From Thunnus maccoyii (Eukaryota > Chordata > Actinopteri > Scombriformes > Scombridae), in the NCBI RefSeq assembly GCF_910596095.1, contig NC_056554.1:6076001-6140000 (forward strand): 64,000 nucleotides of DNA, read 5' to 3'. The position numbers and the translations under genes are program-made. This document shows, in pieces, positions 51,207 to 62,203 of this stretch. How positions within the stretch are numbered: position 1 is the first letter of the stretch; each line of letters starts with the position of its first letter. A model generated the notes under the pieces. That model was not told the origin of the DNA. It saw only the letters and a list, made by a program, of their open reading frames with translations, and did not search any database.

Positions 51207-51988
51207 CAGCGGCAACCTCCAAGATTGAAAAATGAAGCCAAGGTGGAAGTACCGAAAACTGCAGCACCTTTGAATGGCCACTTGAGGCTGGATCCAAAAG
51301 AGAGTCAATCCCCATAGACCTCCATGTTAAAATGCCCAACTTTGCAGCAAAAATAAACATGTTTACAGCCTGGTAAAAAACACTGTTTTGGTCTCTGTTT
51401 CCCTGTTCATGACAACTGTAAGGGAGGTGAATTTTTTATATAATTCACCTGTTTAAATTTGATCGAGGCTTTAAATTATGCATAATTAAGGGTGTGGCCA
51501 CGTTGTGTGAAAGGTGGGTGCCGTCACAGGCAAGTAGCTACCATGGTGACAACGTTGTTTAGGTAACGAAACCAAAGCGTAACCCCAGATAAACAGAGTA
51601 TAGCCTAGGCTTAGCTATAGCCATCGCTATTTCAGTGTGTTGTCTGTTCATCAAAGTTAACTAACATTTTGGTTGCCAAAAAAAAAAAACTCCTGTTCAG
51701 CGTTTGGTTGTACTAAAAGACCCCCTAAGGAGTCGGATGTTTAGTATTGCATTAGCATTATAACAGTTAACCATAGACTTAAATACATTGTGCTAACCAA
51801 GCTAGCAGCTAGCACCTAACACCTAGCGTTAGGGTCAGCTCCACCCTCTCATCCAAATATGGTCACTTCTGACTCCAAAGGTCAAAGATGGTGATCGTCA
51901 AAATGCAAACTTGAGGCTTCAAAATGGGAGTCCACAAACCAATGGGTGATGTCACGGTGGCTATGTCCATCATTTTTTACAGTCTATG
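51207..51988. mobile_element. hAT-like non-autonomous element
   Basis: A 782-bp repeat of a type widespread in fish ('catcattttttacagtctatg' at one end), flanked by a perfect 8-bp duplication GTATTCTG (51199-51206 and 51989-51996). An 8-bp target duplication is the hAT hallmark. Terminal inverted repeats are poor, so the superfamily is inferred. No coding capacity. Confidence 0.65.
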
Positions 51989-52212
51989 GTATTCTGACTA
52001 GTACTCTTAAAGAGGTCCTGCACACTAAAACGTGTTTTTTGAGCTGTGAACTAAATTATATAAGTGAACTGTAATGAAACACATCAATGCTGGTGTTCAT
52101 ATTGACATTGACACCAAATTTATAAAAATTGGCATTTCATGGGTTGAAAATGGCTCAACCTGTCATCTGCTGTTTAAAATCAGCCCTGAAAAGGCATGGC
52201 CAATGCTGACAT

Positions 52213-52793
52213 GCTTGACCATTTTGGAGTTCTTTACGTCATGAAATTTATATAAATGGTAGAATGATACCACCCACCTCCCCCAGCCCCCGGCTTATTT
52301 TCAAACATATGCTGATTGAGAGAAACAGTTTTAGCTTCAGAAGCTAACAACAGCTACAGTAGTGCTGTCCGGCTGGAGGGGGTCTCTCCATTTGCGACTG
52401 TCTGCAGGAGGAAGAGCTGCTGGCTAACCAAGCTAGCAGCTAGCAGCTAGCACCTAACACCTAGCGTTAGGGTCAGCTCCACCCTCTCATCCAAATATGG
52501 TCACTTCTGACTCCAAAGGTCAAAGATGATGATCGTCAAAATGCAAACTTGAGGCTTCAAAATGGGAGTCCACAAACCAATGGCTTGACCATTTTGGAGT
52601 TCTTTACGTCATGAAATTTATATAAATGGTAGAATGATAACACCCACCTCCCCCAGCCCCCGGCTTATTTTCAAACATATGCTAATTGAGAGAAACAGTT
52701 TTAGCTTCAGAAGCTAACAACAGCTACAGTAGTGCTGTCCGGCTGGAGGGGGTCTCTCCATTTGCGACTGTCTGCAGGAGGAAGAGCTGCTGG
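52213..52793. repeat. X-Y-X compound repeat
   Basis: Segment X (about 210 bp) occurs at 52213-52421 and 52583-52793 with only a few differences. Between the copies lies segment Y (about 158 bp), a copy of 51791-51945 from the hAT-like element next door. The arrangement looks like a local template switch or duplication bridging two neighbouring repeats. Confidence 0.8.
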
Positions 52794-53176
52794 CAGCCAC
52801 AAAAACAACAGAAATTCTCTTTGTATCTTGTCCTGCAGCTCTTCAGCTCTCCTGCTGTCTGTTCCTGCGGTTATCAACTGGTAAAATCTTGCTTTAAAAT
52901 GTTAAATCGAGGTGTAAACAGAGCTCCGACAAAACTGTCTGCCCTGTCTGTCAGCTGAACCTTTTCCACAGAGCAGCTCTGCCGAAACTGAACCTGTCCA
53001 CTGTACAGCAGAGCTGCGGTCAGACAGGTTCAGTAATGGCTCCGGTTACACTGTGGTTTAATGTTTTAAAACAAGATTTTACCAGCTGATATCTGCAGGA
53101 ACAGACAGCTAGATAGTTAAAGAGCTGCAGGGTTAGATGTGAGAAAGATTTCTTTTGCTTTTGTGGCTGCCAGCTC
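52788..53176. repeat. Long imperfect inverted repeat
   Basis: Arms of about 140 bp (52788-52926 and 53035-53176) are reverse complements of each other with moderate divergence, around a spacer of about 108 bp. On opposite strands they give similar translations (KSCWQPQKQ versus QSWQPQKQK), which confirms the pairing. It could be a foldback element or the palindromic core of the surrounding repeat. Confidence 0.75.
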
Positions 53177-53209
53177 TGACTTCTAACTCGTTTAAATGCC
53201 GTTACATTC

Positions 53210-53720
53210 TTTGTCTTCTTTATTAATATGTCACTGAGAAACCAAGCCCCCAGGAACAGCGCAGGGCTGTGAGGCCAATTTGACATAGCGGCCAAACCAT
53301 GTAATTACAATGTCACCTGGCGCTATTGGGCCCAAAAAGACTTTTTTCCATAGACTTACATTATGAAAGAGACGTCTGTAAATCAGCGGATACATTTTTT
53401 TGAGCATCGCAACCCCCGCGAAATGACTCATCTCACTATCAGAATTTGATTCATTCGGTCTGATTATATTTCGAAAGCCCAAAAGAGCCGCACGATTGAA
53501 TTGTTTTATCCCCATTCAAGTTAGCCGGAGGGCTAAACCGGAAGTAGCCGGCTCGGCCAGCAAAAGCCACTAGTGCACTTGCTCTATGGGCCCAATGATC
53601 CCGGAAGATTCAGGTCATTTTATATGCGGAAGTCAAACTTTTTTGGCTTCATGCGCCACTGAGCAACTTTCATAGGAATGAACGGGGCCCCACCTCCGAC
53701 GCTGTATCCAGTTCTCTTTA
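53210..53720. repeat. Unclassified fish interspersed repeat
   Basis: GC-richer sequence with motifs such as 'ccatagacttacattatgaa' and 'tgaacggggccccacctccg' that I recognise as recurrent in teleost genomes, without knowing the family. No coding content. Confidence 0.4.
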
Positions 53721-53879
53721 TACATCCATGTGAGAAACTCCTGCCCTCCTGCCTCACACAGCCACGCCCCCTCCACACCCCCCAACCCTCCTCCCCTTAC
53801 ACTCTTGCCAGCAATAATTTTCCCCAAACAGTAACACTGTGTATTAACAGAGCTTCAGGTCATTAGACGAAACCTTCCT

Positions 53880-54380
53880 GTGCCACTTTATTTTGTAGTC
53901 TGGGAACAAGTGACTTGTCTCATGGTCAATGTCTTCCAAATTTTTATTATGTTTATTTGATTATTAATATAAAATGTACAAAAACACATACATGCTAAAC
54001 CAATACAAACAAACCAATGCGGATAAAACACAAAAGTCCAACACAATCTTTATCCTAAAAACCCAGAAGTATCTTCAACAGTATAGATCAAACCATTTAC
54101 TGATTAAGACACAAAAATCATTATATTCATACAGTATGTACTAAAAATAACATGAGATACACAGTGTATTTGCAAGAAACAAAGTTGTTCAGATATTCTG
54201 CTCTAGACTACTCAGACAAAAAGTAGAGTATCCTAAAAATACTAAAGCATAGCAAGAGAATTAAGAAACTATAAAACATATTTCTTTTAAGCTTTCAACT
54301 AAATCCATGTTACACCTTCAAAGAGATTCTACAATATAATGTCTTATGCACAAAGTACAAATGAAATATGTCCAGTTCTA
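53880..54380. other. 3' flank of G10, no gene
   Basis: Related to the b-type 3' flanks of G3, G6 and G8. No coding content. Confidence 0.45.
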
Positions 54381-55910
54381 CTACTTTACGCTGTAGTACA
54401 CACATTCACTCCAGGTTTGGTTCTGTCTTCTTCGTCTGTTGGTCAGATTCACACTTAAAGCAGCGTAATACAGGTTGTCTGCGTCTTTGTAACCCTGGTA
54501 ACAAAGTATTAATGATTATGATATTATTCTAAAACAATGTCCAAAAATTTTTTTGTTGTTGCACTGAATGTTAAAAATAAAAATAAAATAAAATAAAAAA
54601 GAATTAATGAATACAGTTATTATTCACCTTTGCATTGACTGTAGAGGGAGCTGAAATTCTTTCTTGAGACTCTGGTTGTGAAACACAGAAAAAGTTTTTT
54701 ATTCAAAAGCCATGTTCAGTGAATACAAGCTGTCAGATATAAACAGTTACCTGCAGATTGGAAGCTGTTGATCATGTTCATCATGCACACTGAGAAAGCC
54801 GATAAAACACTGAGGATGGTGGTGAACACCAAAGCTCCACTCAAGAAATACACCAAGACAGGAGAGTCTACCTCATTAGCAGAGAGACATAAAGAGATAT
54901 TACACAGCTCTCAGATTTATCTCTATTTTGATGTTAAGTCTGATTAGGGAGTAATCATGTATTGATCAGATGAAACAATGTCTGCTAGAAAGTTACTTAC
55001 GCTCAACGTCCAGCTTGGTCCCGTTTCCAAACAGTATCTGTCCACATGAGGCGACAGCACAGTAGTAGGTCCCAGCATGAGAAAGATCCAGACTCTTCAT
55101 TGGCAAGTTGTAGACACAGGTGTGTGTTTGTGTGTTGTTGTTCCTCTCACACTGATCATTCCTGCCTCCATGTGTGTAAATGACTCCTGGTTGAGATTCT
55201 TCAGAGTTTTTGAACCAGTAAACACTGTGTTCTCCATCATCACAGGTCCCAGTGTGTACTGTACAGTTCAGAGTCACAGAGCCTCCTGGCTGGATGCTCT
55301 CAGGTGCCGACTGATGGACCAAACCTTGGATGTTACCTGAACCCTTTACACTGAGAGTAGTGCCCTCCAAAAATTCTAACTTGTTTAAATAGCTACTAAT
55401 GCAGTAGTAAGTAGCTGAGTCTGAAATGTGCAAATCTATGATCTTCAAGTAATTTTTACTGTTTTCAGTATCCAATGTGAAGCGAGGATTGTTGTTGAAT
55501 TCATTATAAAAAGTGCCATTACTTTCATAGTCGTAGAGGGTGGAGATGATCCTTGGTTTCTGTCCCAGAGTTTGTTTATACCAGTAAAGCTTTGCTGTAA
55601 CATCACCTTCATAGGAACATTTCAAAGATACGCTGTCACCAACATTAGCTGATATAAAACTACTGTCTTGACGAACAGATGAGGAGAATTTCAGAGCAGT
55701 TGTCTGAGCTGTAGTGAAATGAGAAATAAAGCAAATTGTTTGTTAACAATTCAGCGTAATCAATCCACTAAAAATATTCATAAAATAATCATTTGTATGA
55801 GGAGTGAGCATACACTCTTAAAGAAACAAGTTGGAATCACAAAAACACAACTCACCTGTTTCCCCTAAAAACAGACATGTGAGATAGAGAGCAAACACTG
55901 GAGATGTCAT
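54381..55910 (-). CDS. nitr: G10: NITR, inhibitory tail
   Basis: 348 aa with homologous exon ends. Exons on the minus strand: 55856-55910, 55001-55708, 54751-54876, 54628-54671, 54381-54494. The leader ends LFLGET. The V domain starts AQTTALKFSSS and has CDR3-like CISSYLNKLEF with the J-like FLEGTTLSV. In the V-I linker one residue is lost (GSGNIQG instead of GSGLNIQ). The I domain is canonical with FGNGTKLDV. The tail has LYYAAL and CVYYSV. The transmembrane exon is open, but its acceptor reads ctgcta (no AG); an AG 33 nt upstream would keep frame. It shares a unit of about 6.15 kb with G11. Confidence 0.82.
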
Positions 55911-55979
55911 CGTGTTCAACTTGTCGTGTGAAATGAAAAGAGCATTGATCTTTTCTTCACTCTTCAGAGACAAGACTGC

Positions 55980-56043
55980 ATTTGATTGGCCAACCAGAAG
56001 TCATTCTACGTGTCCTACTAAGGAAACATGATCACATGTTCAC
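55980..56043 (-). promoter_or_regulatory. G10 conserved proximal promoter block
   Basis: Inverted CCAAT at 55985-55989 and AACATG-ATCA-CATGTT. Confidence 0.6.
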
Positions 56044-56956
56044 TTCAACCTATAATGTGAAGTTTGTCTCTCAACAACATTCACATGATGACAGAAATAT
56101 ATAAAGAACAGCTCACATCTTGGCATTCAATTTAAAATGACTAAAAATTAAATATCTAGTATAATCATGTAGCAGGTCATAGTGGGCAGACTTGAATATT
56201 TAACTACCTGTGAAGAACATTAGAACACAGCATGATGCAGGTCAGTTGGTAGATGTAGTTGTAACTTAATGAGGAAGTAGATTTTTAAAGAATATAACTG
56301 TTATAAAACCCACATACAAATAGCTGCATGCTTTCTTTTAAATGATCTAACTGTGAATTGTCCTGAGTAAACAGGACACTGTGTCTGGACAGAGAAGTTG
56401 CTGATTTTCTAATGTGTTTGTTTGATGCTTTGAGTGTAATAATAAATTCCATTCACCTCCATTTTACTGGACTGGTAACAGAAGTCAAATAAAATCAGTT
56501 CAATCACCACTAAGCATAAAGTTAGACAGGCTTTTGCATTTGAAATTGCGGGCTGTTCATCTTACAAAGTCGATATAATCAGAAAAGTTTGACCTGATAA
56601 GGATGCTGCACTTTTAAGTGTTTAAAGAAAAATTACGGTTTATTTGAACCTGATGTATTTCCCATAAATGTGGCCATTGTGGATCTATGTTTCAGGTAAT
56701 GTTGCTCTCTCTGGCTCTGTTATAGAGATTCTGGTGAGTCACAAAAAACCCTGGCAGCTTACTGGTGAACTGAACCACCCAGCTGATTCATCCAACTTGT
56801 TTATATTTATGAGACTGTCTTTCACTGCAGTTAGAATGTAAGGAAACTAAAAAAAAACTAAATGCAATTATTGGATTATCTGGTGGACTATTATGCGGAC
56901 AACTGTGAATCATTTCACTTTGACTGGCCAACTGTATTTATTTGAGCCAGAGTACA

Positions 56957-57260
56957 CAGGTGGTAAATGAGTGCACTTATAAAATGCTTTTCAAGTCTAC
57001 TGAACACTCAGAGTGCTCTACAATAAACACCAACTTGCTCATCAGGAGTGATATAATGCTTTTATATCCAAAGCTCTCCACAATGCTTCTAATGCTAACC
57101 CATTCACAACACACACTCACACACTGACGGCAACCATTGGGAGTAATTTGAGGTTCAGTATCTTGCCCAAGAACACTTTGACATGCGGACTGGAGGAGCC
57201 GGGCATCGACCCACTGACCTTCTAATTAGTGGATGACTCACTCTAGGTCCTTCCGCCACA
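56957..57260 (-). repeat. tRNA-derived SINE nested in the Kolobok-like element
   Basis: Read on the minus strand: a tRNA-like head with a B box (gggtcgatgcccgg), the body 'cttgggcaagatactgaacc' and the tail 'gacttgaaaagcattttata'. These are typical of a widespread fish SINE. The copy at 63116-63419 is at the same place in the duplicated unit, so insertion preceded that duplication. Confidence 0.7.
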
Positions 57261-57324
57261 GAGAGGAGATAAAAGAACTGAAAGAGGAAATATAAAGAAT
57301 GGAGGCAGAAAGGCAACAGGACTG

Positions 57325-57537
57325 TCAGGAAAGACAACGTACAGTAACAGTTACCTCAGAGAAACTACTGCTGTTCCTGAAGTCACTGTTCTCCCGAAGA
57401 GTGGAGAGGAAAACTTTTTCTGCAGAGTGGGACCTGTAGCTGTCAGACTCAGAAGATCTAGAAGTGTCCATGGATGAGAATAATCCCAGCTGTGTAACTA
57501 CCACAAATGGATTTACAGCATTTATTAACATTGTCAA
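57325..57537 (-). other. Unrecognised conserved open frame with splice donor
   Basis: A 70-residue frame with MDTSRSSESDSYRSHSAEK, ending near ...FRNSSSFSE at a good donor (GAG|GTAACT). The copy at 63483-63695 differs by only a few replacements and stays open. I do not recognise it. It could be an exon of the transposon's protein or of a captured host gene. No partner exons were found. Confidence 0.3.
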
Positions 57538-58694
57538 ACAGACACTGAACTATCCACAGCCTCAGACGTAAACAAACCAACATGCAAGTGGTCCCGGATG
57601 TAGTTCCCTATTAGTACTGGGAAGTTCCAGTGTTTGAGTTGTCTCAGTATATTCGATGATGGACTTCTAAATGTATCAAGTATTCCAAGTCTTCTAGTAG
57701 TGGGTGTACTAGTGACCTATTATGCATAATAGTGACCTCTCAGGCCATTAACCAGGACACTCTAACCAGATGTGTGTGTATCAAGTGGTAGTAAATACAT
57801 TTATGCTTCATTATCCTCTCAAAATATTGGGCTGTAAACTAAATACAGCTGATATTTTATTGCATCAGTTTGTTTTTTTTATTTATTTACAGTGATAATT
57901 GTGCTACATGTGTATGATATTTACAGTTAATACTGACTTGTATGAAAAAATAAGAAATGACCTGGAGAAAATTAAGACATTTCAATCAAAATGTAAAACA
58001 ATTATTAACAGGCACTAAAGTAGTCAAAGTATCTTATCAACCAAACTGCAGCAGAAAGGATCTCCAAAGTCTGCAAGTAGAAAAGTATCTACAGGCTAAC
58101 AAGCTAACAGGCTAATAAACTGTGTCTGACTCTACATGAACAGACAGCGCATCAGCATGTACAGGGTGTGTCGAAGGCAGCAAGTCTGAATGGTATCAGT
58201 TATATCAGTATCAGCAGTTGAGTAGAGTCTAGTATACAGGTTTTGAGTACTAGTAATACAGCTACGGTAAGTAGGAGGGGAAAACCTGTCAGTCTGTCAC
58301 CAGTCACCTGCACTGCCTCACAACTAAACAGTTTTACACAGTACTCAAATGACTTTTAGCACTATTTAACATTGCAATGTTTCCATTTTGATCACTGGCA
58401 GTTAGTTTGGTAACATAAGCAGAACAGGTTGGAGAAGGTGAGGGCTTTTGTTAGTGTTGACATGACTACTAGTACTTCCTGGATACAGTATGTACCAGCA
58501 GGTCCAGTACGTGTTGAACCCACAAAAGAATCGGCACTTAGGATTCATTTGTAAATTTTTGACCAGCACTGTCGAGACAGAGCTGATTTAGTCCTGCCCA
58601 CTCTGGAGGGGAAAACAATTCATTACTCTCCATTGACTTTGTGTTGTGTGGAGGTTCCTCCTTGTCATTTCTGTCTGCTAGCAAACAACAGGAA

Positions 58695-58835
58695 ATGCCT
58701 AAAAGCTGCTGTGTGGTGGGATGCACTACCAACAGGGTTCAGAACCCAGAACTAAGTTTTTATAAGTTGCTGAACCAAAAAACTGAACCTTTAAGGAGAC
58801 AGAAGTGGATACAGGGTTGTAAGAGACAGACCTGA
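58695..58835 (+). pseudogene. THAP zinc-finger fragment
   Basis: It starts MPKSCCVVGC and continues SFYKLL and RRQKWIQG: the N-terminal half of a THAP (C2CH) DNA-binding domain, with the first two cysteines and the conserved Trp. The second Cys-His pair is missing because the frame stops at 46 residues. Lying inside a TTAA-flanked element, it is best read as the remains of a transposase. Confidence 0.7.
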
Positions 58836-59698
58836 CCTGAGCTGCACAGACAGCCTGCTGCTCAAAAACCTCCGTAAAAATGAAACATATACCTGGACAT
58901 GCTGCTAGTCACAGAGAACACATATCAAAGTAAAAACAGAACAGCTGCTTAATTGAAAGGTACGTTAGTAATAGACTTTTAATCACAGAATAGCTAACCT
59001 GCATTCAGCTGAAATATTAACTGTAAAAAGAGCCTGAATAGGAAATGACTGCATGTCTGTGTGTATTGATTATGTTTATAAACTGTAGTCAACATATCAG
59101 CAGCCTGTGAAAAGTGTCATGCTTACCTGTTATGTAGTGGAGTTTGCTATACAGTTACATAGACATGATGTCAGCCCTTGCATTCATGTATTGCATCTTA
59201 GCATATACAATGTATCAGGTTTCAGCATTTACTATAAACTACTTTTTACACTCTTGTAGACATAGGGCGCTAAAATAATAATTTGACATGCTGAAATCTA
59301 ATGTTGTTCACTAGCTAGAGGCATTTTGTTAGCATTTCAGCCCTTGGTTGCATATTATGGCGCCGACTGTTTTCCCCACCGGCGGGCGGGCTTTTCAGAG
59401 TATGACGCAGTGCACTCTGTCTCTGTTCTCTATGCAGTTAGCCATTATGGCTACTACAGGCAGCTAGTTTCTTTCTTTACTTTCGTTCAGACTGAGAAAC
59501 ACACTTTTGAAGTGATTCATGTTTATTTGGGAAGTTGAAGAAGTCTCAGCAGTTTGTCCCAATGATAGATGTCTTTGTGAATTCCCTGAATCTCTATAAC
59601 AGAGCTGGAGAGAGCAAAATTAACATGACACACAGAGCCACAATAACCACATTTACGGGAAATACATCAGGTTGAAATGAACTGGAATTTTCCTTTAA

Positions 59699-60532
59699 GT
59701 GGATTTGGCTCAAGAGATATCATTGTGAGAGTGGAAACACTCTTACATCCTGCTAAAAACCACAAATTTTAGTATTATAGTAAAGGTTGAAACAGTTGCT
59801 GCATGTTGGATGTGCAGTAGAACACAGTACACAGTGGGAAGACACAATAATAACCTGGTCGTGTAATAGTGAGTGAATTAATAACAGATCTACTAGACCC
59901 TGTTTTCAAATGAAGTCACTGAGTGAAAGTGGGATCATCCTCCAGCCTGTTACATTGTTACATTTCCAGACTTCATATATTGTACCTGACTTGGACATAT
60001 GTGGATTCAAGTACTGAAGGTCAGTATAAAAACCTTCCTGTGCCATTTTACTTTTGTGCCAGAACACGAGAGTCACCCACTAACTAGAGTGAGTGATGTC
60101 AGTTACATGATTTCTCTGATTCACATGATGCCACCAGCCACACTTGTATGATGAAGCTGCAGTTAATGCTACCAGGAACTGAACTCACACCCACACATAT
60201 TATCTCAAGGTCAAAGTGATCCATAATCAACTTATATTATTTATGTGATCACTAATGATATAAAATGTATATATAAAAACAAAAGCCATGAATCATCAAT
60301 TAATCTGTGCTTATACAATACATTTACTAGTTTTTAATCAAAATGGAATTTATTCAAATGTATTAAAAATTGTCTCAGTATTTTAAATACAATTTTTCTT
60401 CTTACAATAAGAAATCCTGCTTAAAACCACAAGGACAAAAAATATTTATCTCAAGATCAACTTCTAAATATGCATTTTTGTATAAAAATAAAAAAATAAA
60501 AAACTTTAAAACTGGAATTGTAACATGTAATT
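59699..60532. other. 3' flank of G11, no gene
   Basis: AT-rich sequence distantly related to the 3' flanks of the other receptors ('atcaacttatattatttatg'). No coding content. Confidence 0.4.
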
Positions 60533-62070
60533 CTACCGCTTTACACTGGAGTACACACATTCATTCTTGGTGTTGTTCCCCGCTCTTCTTGGTCTGTTGG
60601 GCAGGTTCACACTTAAAGCAGCATAATGCAGGTTGTCTGTGTCTTGGTAACCCTGGTAACAAAATATGTACAAGTTGATAACAATATGGATCCTGACAAA
60701 CATCAACACAATGTCCAAACAACTCTCCAACAATAATGGTTATATAAAAATGTGTTTAAATATTAATTCAACTGTTAAAATAAGTTTTACCTCGCCGTTT
60801 GTTGCATAGGAAGCTGAAAATCTTGCTTGAGACTCTGGTTGTGAAAACAGAAATTTTATTCAAAGTCATGTTCAGTGAATACAAGCTGTCAGATATAAAC
60901 AGTTACCTGTAGATTGGAAGCTGTTTCTCTTCATCTTGTACATTGAGAAAGCCAGTAAAACACTGAGGATGGTGGTGAACGCCAAAGCTCCACTCAAGAA
61001 ATACACCAAGACAGCAGAGTCTACCTCATTAGCAGAGACATAAAGAGATATTACACAGCTCTCAGATTTATCTCTATTTTGATGTCAAGTTTGATTAGGG
61101 AGTAATCATGTATTGATCAGATGAAACAATGTCTGCTAGAAAGTTACTTACAGCCAACGTCCAGCTTGGTCCCGTTTCCAAACAGTATCTGTCCACATGA
61201 GGCGACAGCACAGTAGTAGGTCCCAGCATGAGAAAGATTCAGACTCTTCAATGGCAAGTTGTAGACACAGGTGTGTGTTTGTGTGTTGTTGTTCCTCTCA
61301 CACTGATCATTCCTGCCTCCATGTGTGTAAATGACTCCTGGTTGAGATTCTTCAGAGTTTTTGAACCAGTAAACACTGTGATTTCCATCATCACAGGTCC
61401 CAGTGTGTACTGTACAGTTCAGAGTCACAGAGCCTCCTGGCTGGATGCTCTCAGATGCCGACTGATGGACCAAAGCTTGGATGTTCAAACCTGAACCCTT
61501 TACACTTACAATAATGTTCTCTGAAAATTTTAATGTGTATAAATAGCTACTAACGCAGTAGTAAGTAGCTGAGTCTGAAATGTGCAAATCTGTGATCTTC
61601 AAGTAATTTTTACTGTTTTCAGTATCCAGTGTGAAGCGAGGATTGTTGTTGAATTCATTATAAAAAGTGCCATTTCTGTCAAACGTATAGAAAGTGGAGA
61701 TGATCCTTGGTCCCTGTCCCAGAATTTGTTTATACCAGTAAAGCCTTGTCACAACATCACCTTCATAGGAACATCTCAAAGATACGCTGTCACCAAAATA
61801 AGCTGATATAAAACTACTGTCTTGACGAACAGATGAGGAGAAATTCAGAGCAGTTGTCTGAGCTGTAGTGAAATGAGAAATAGAGCAAATTGTTTGCTAA
61901 CTTAATGTGACAGAATTCAGCATAATCAGTACATTAAAAATATTAGAATCATTTGTATGAGGAGTGAGCATACACTCTTAAAGAAACAAGTTGGAATTAC
62001 AAAAACACAACTCACCTGTTTTCCCCAAAAACAGACATGTGAGATAGAGAGCAAACACTGGAGATGTCAT
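60533..62070 (-). CDS. nitr: G11: NITR, distinct tail
   Basis: 350 aa with homologous exon ends. Exons on the minus strand: 62016-62070, 61152-61862, 60907-61029, 60791-60834, 60533-60652. V domain: one extra codon in CDR1 (DVVTRLYW) and CDR3-like CVSSYLYTLKF with the J-like FSENIIVSV. I domain canonical, FGNGTKLDV. The tail is a fourth type: exon 4 reads ASYATNGE; exon 5 has ITIM LHYAAL, CVYSSV and an intermediate linker (SVNLPNRPRRAGNN). The transmembrane exon is open, but its acceptor reads ctgcta (no AG). The upstream cryptic AG that serves G10 would here create TAG at the junction, so only exon skipping or another acceptor preserves the tail. Confidence 0.8.
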
Positions 62071-62139
62071 CGTGTTCAACTTGTCGTGTGAAATGAAAAG
62101 AGCATTGATCTTTTCTTCACTCTTCAGAGACAAGACTGC

Positions 62140-62203
62140 ATTTGATTGGCCAACCAGAAGTTATACTGACTGTCCTATTAAAGAAACATGATCACATGTT
62201 CAC
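62140..62203 (-). promoter_or_regulatory. G11 conserved proximal promoter block
   Basis: Inverted CCAAT at 62145-62149 and AACATG-ATCA-CATGTT. Confidence 0.6.

Larger units (their letters stand above)
56626..59694 (+). mobile_element. Kolobok-like DNA transposon with THAP remnant
   Basis: A 3.07-kb element. The left end (AGAAAAATTACGG; AGGAAAAGTCCAG in the second copy at 62789) and right end (CTGGAATTTTCCT) are the tips of terminal inverted repeats of about 110 bp, and TTAA flanks both sides (56622-56625 and 59695-59698). Inside is a half THAP zinc-finger frame (58695-58835). TTAA targets together with a THAP transposase are known from the Kolobok superfamily; piggyBac also uses TTAA but has no THAP domain. 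A SINE is nested at 56957-57260. No full transposase remains. Confidence 0.65.

Noticed and set aside
56622-59698. piggyBac element, because of TTAA
   Set aside because: The THAP fragment and long inverted repeats fit Kolobok better; no piggyBac transposase motif was seen.
1368-61862. T-cell receptor or immunoglobulin V genes
   Set aside because: V and I are in one exon with no recombination signals seen, and each gene has its own helix and ITIM tail.
751-62070. DICP or CD300/pIgR-like receptors as alternative families
   Set aside because: The FGNGT J motif in the second domain and the V-I order are NITR features.
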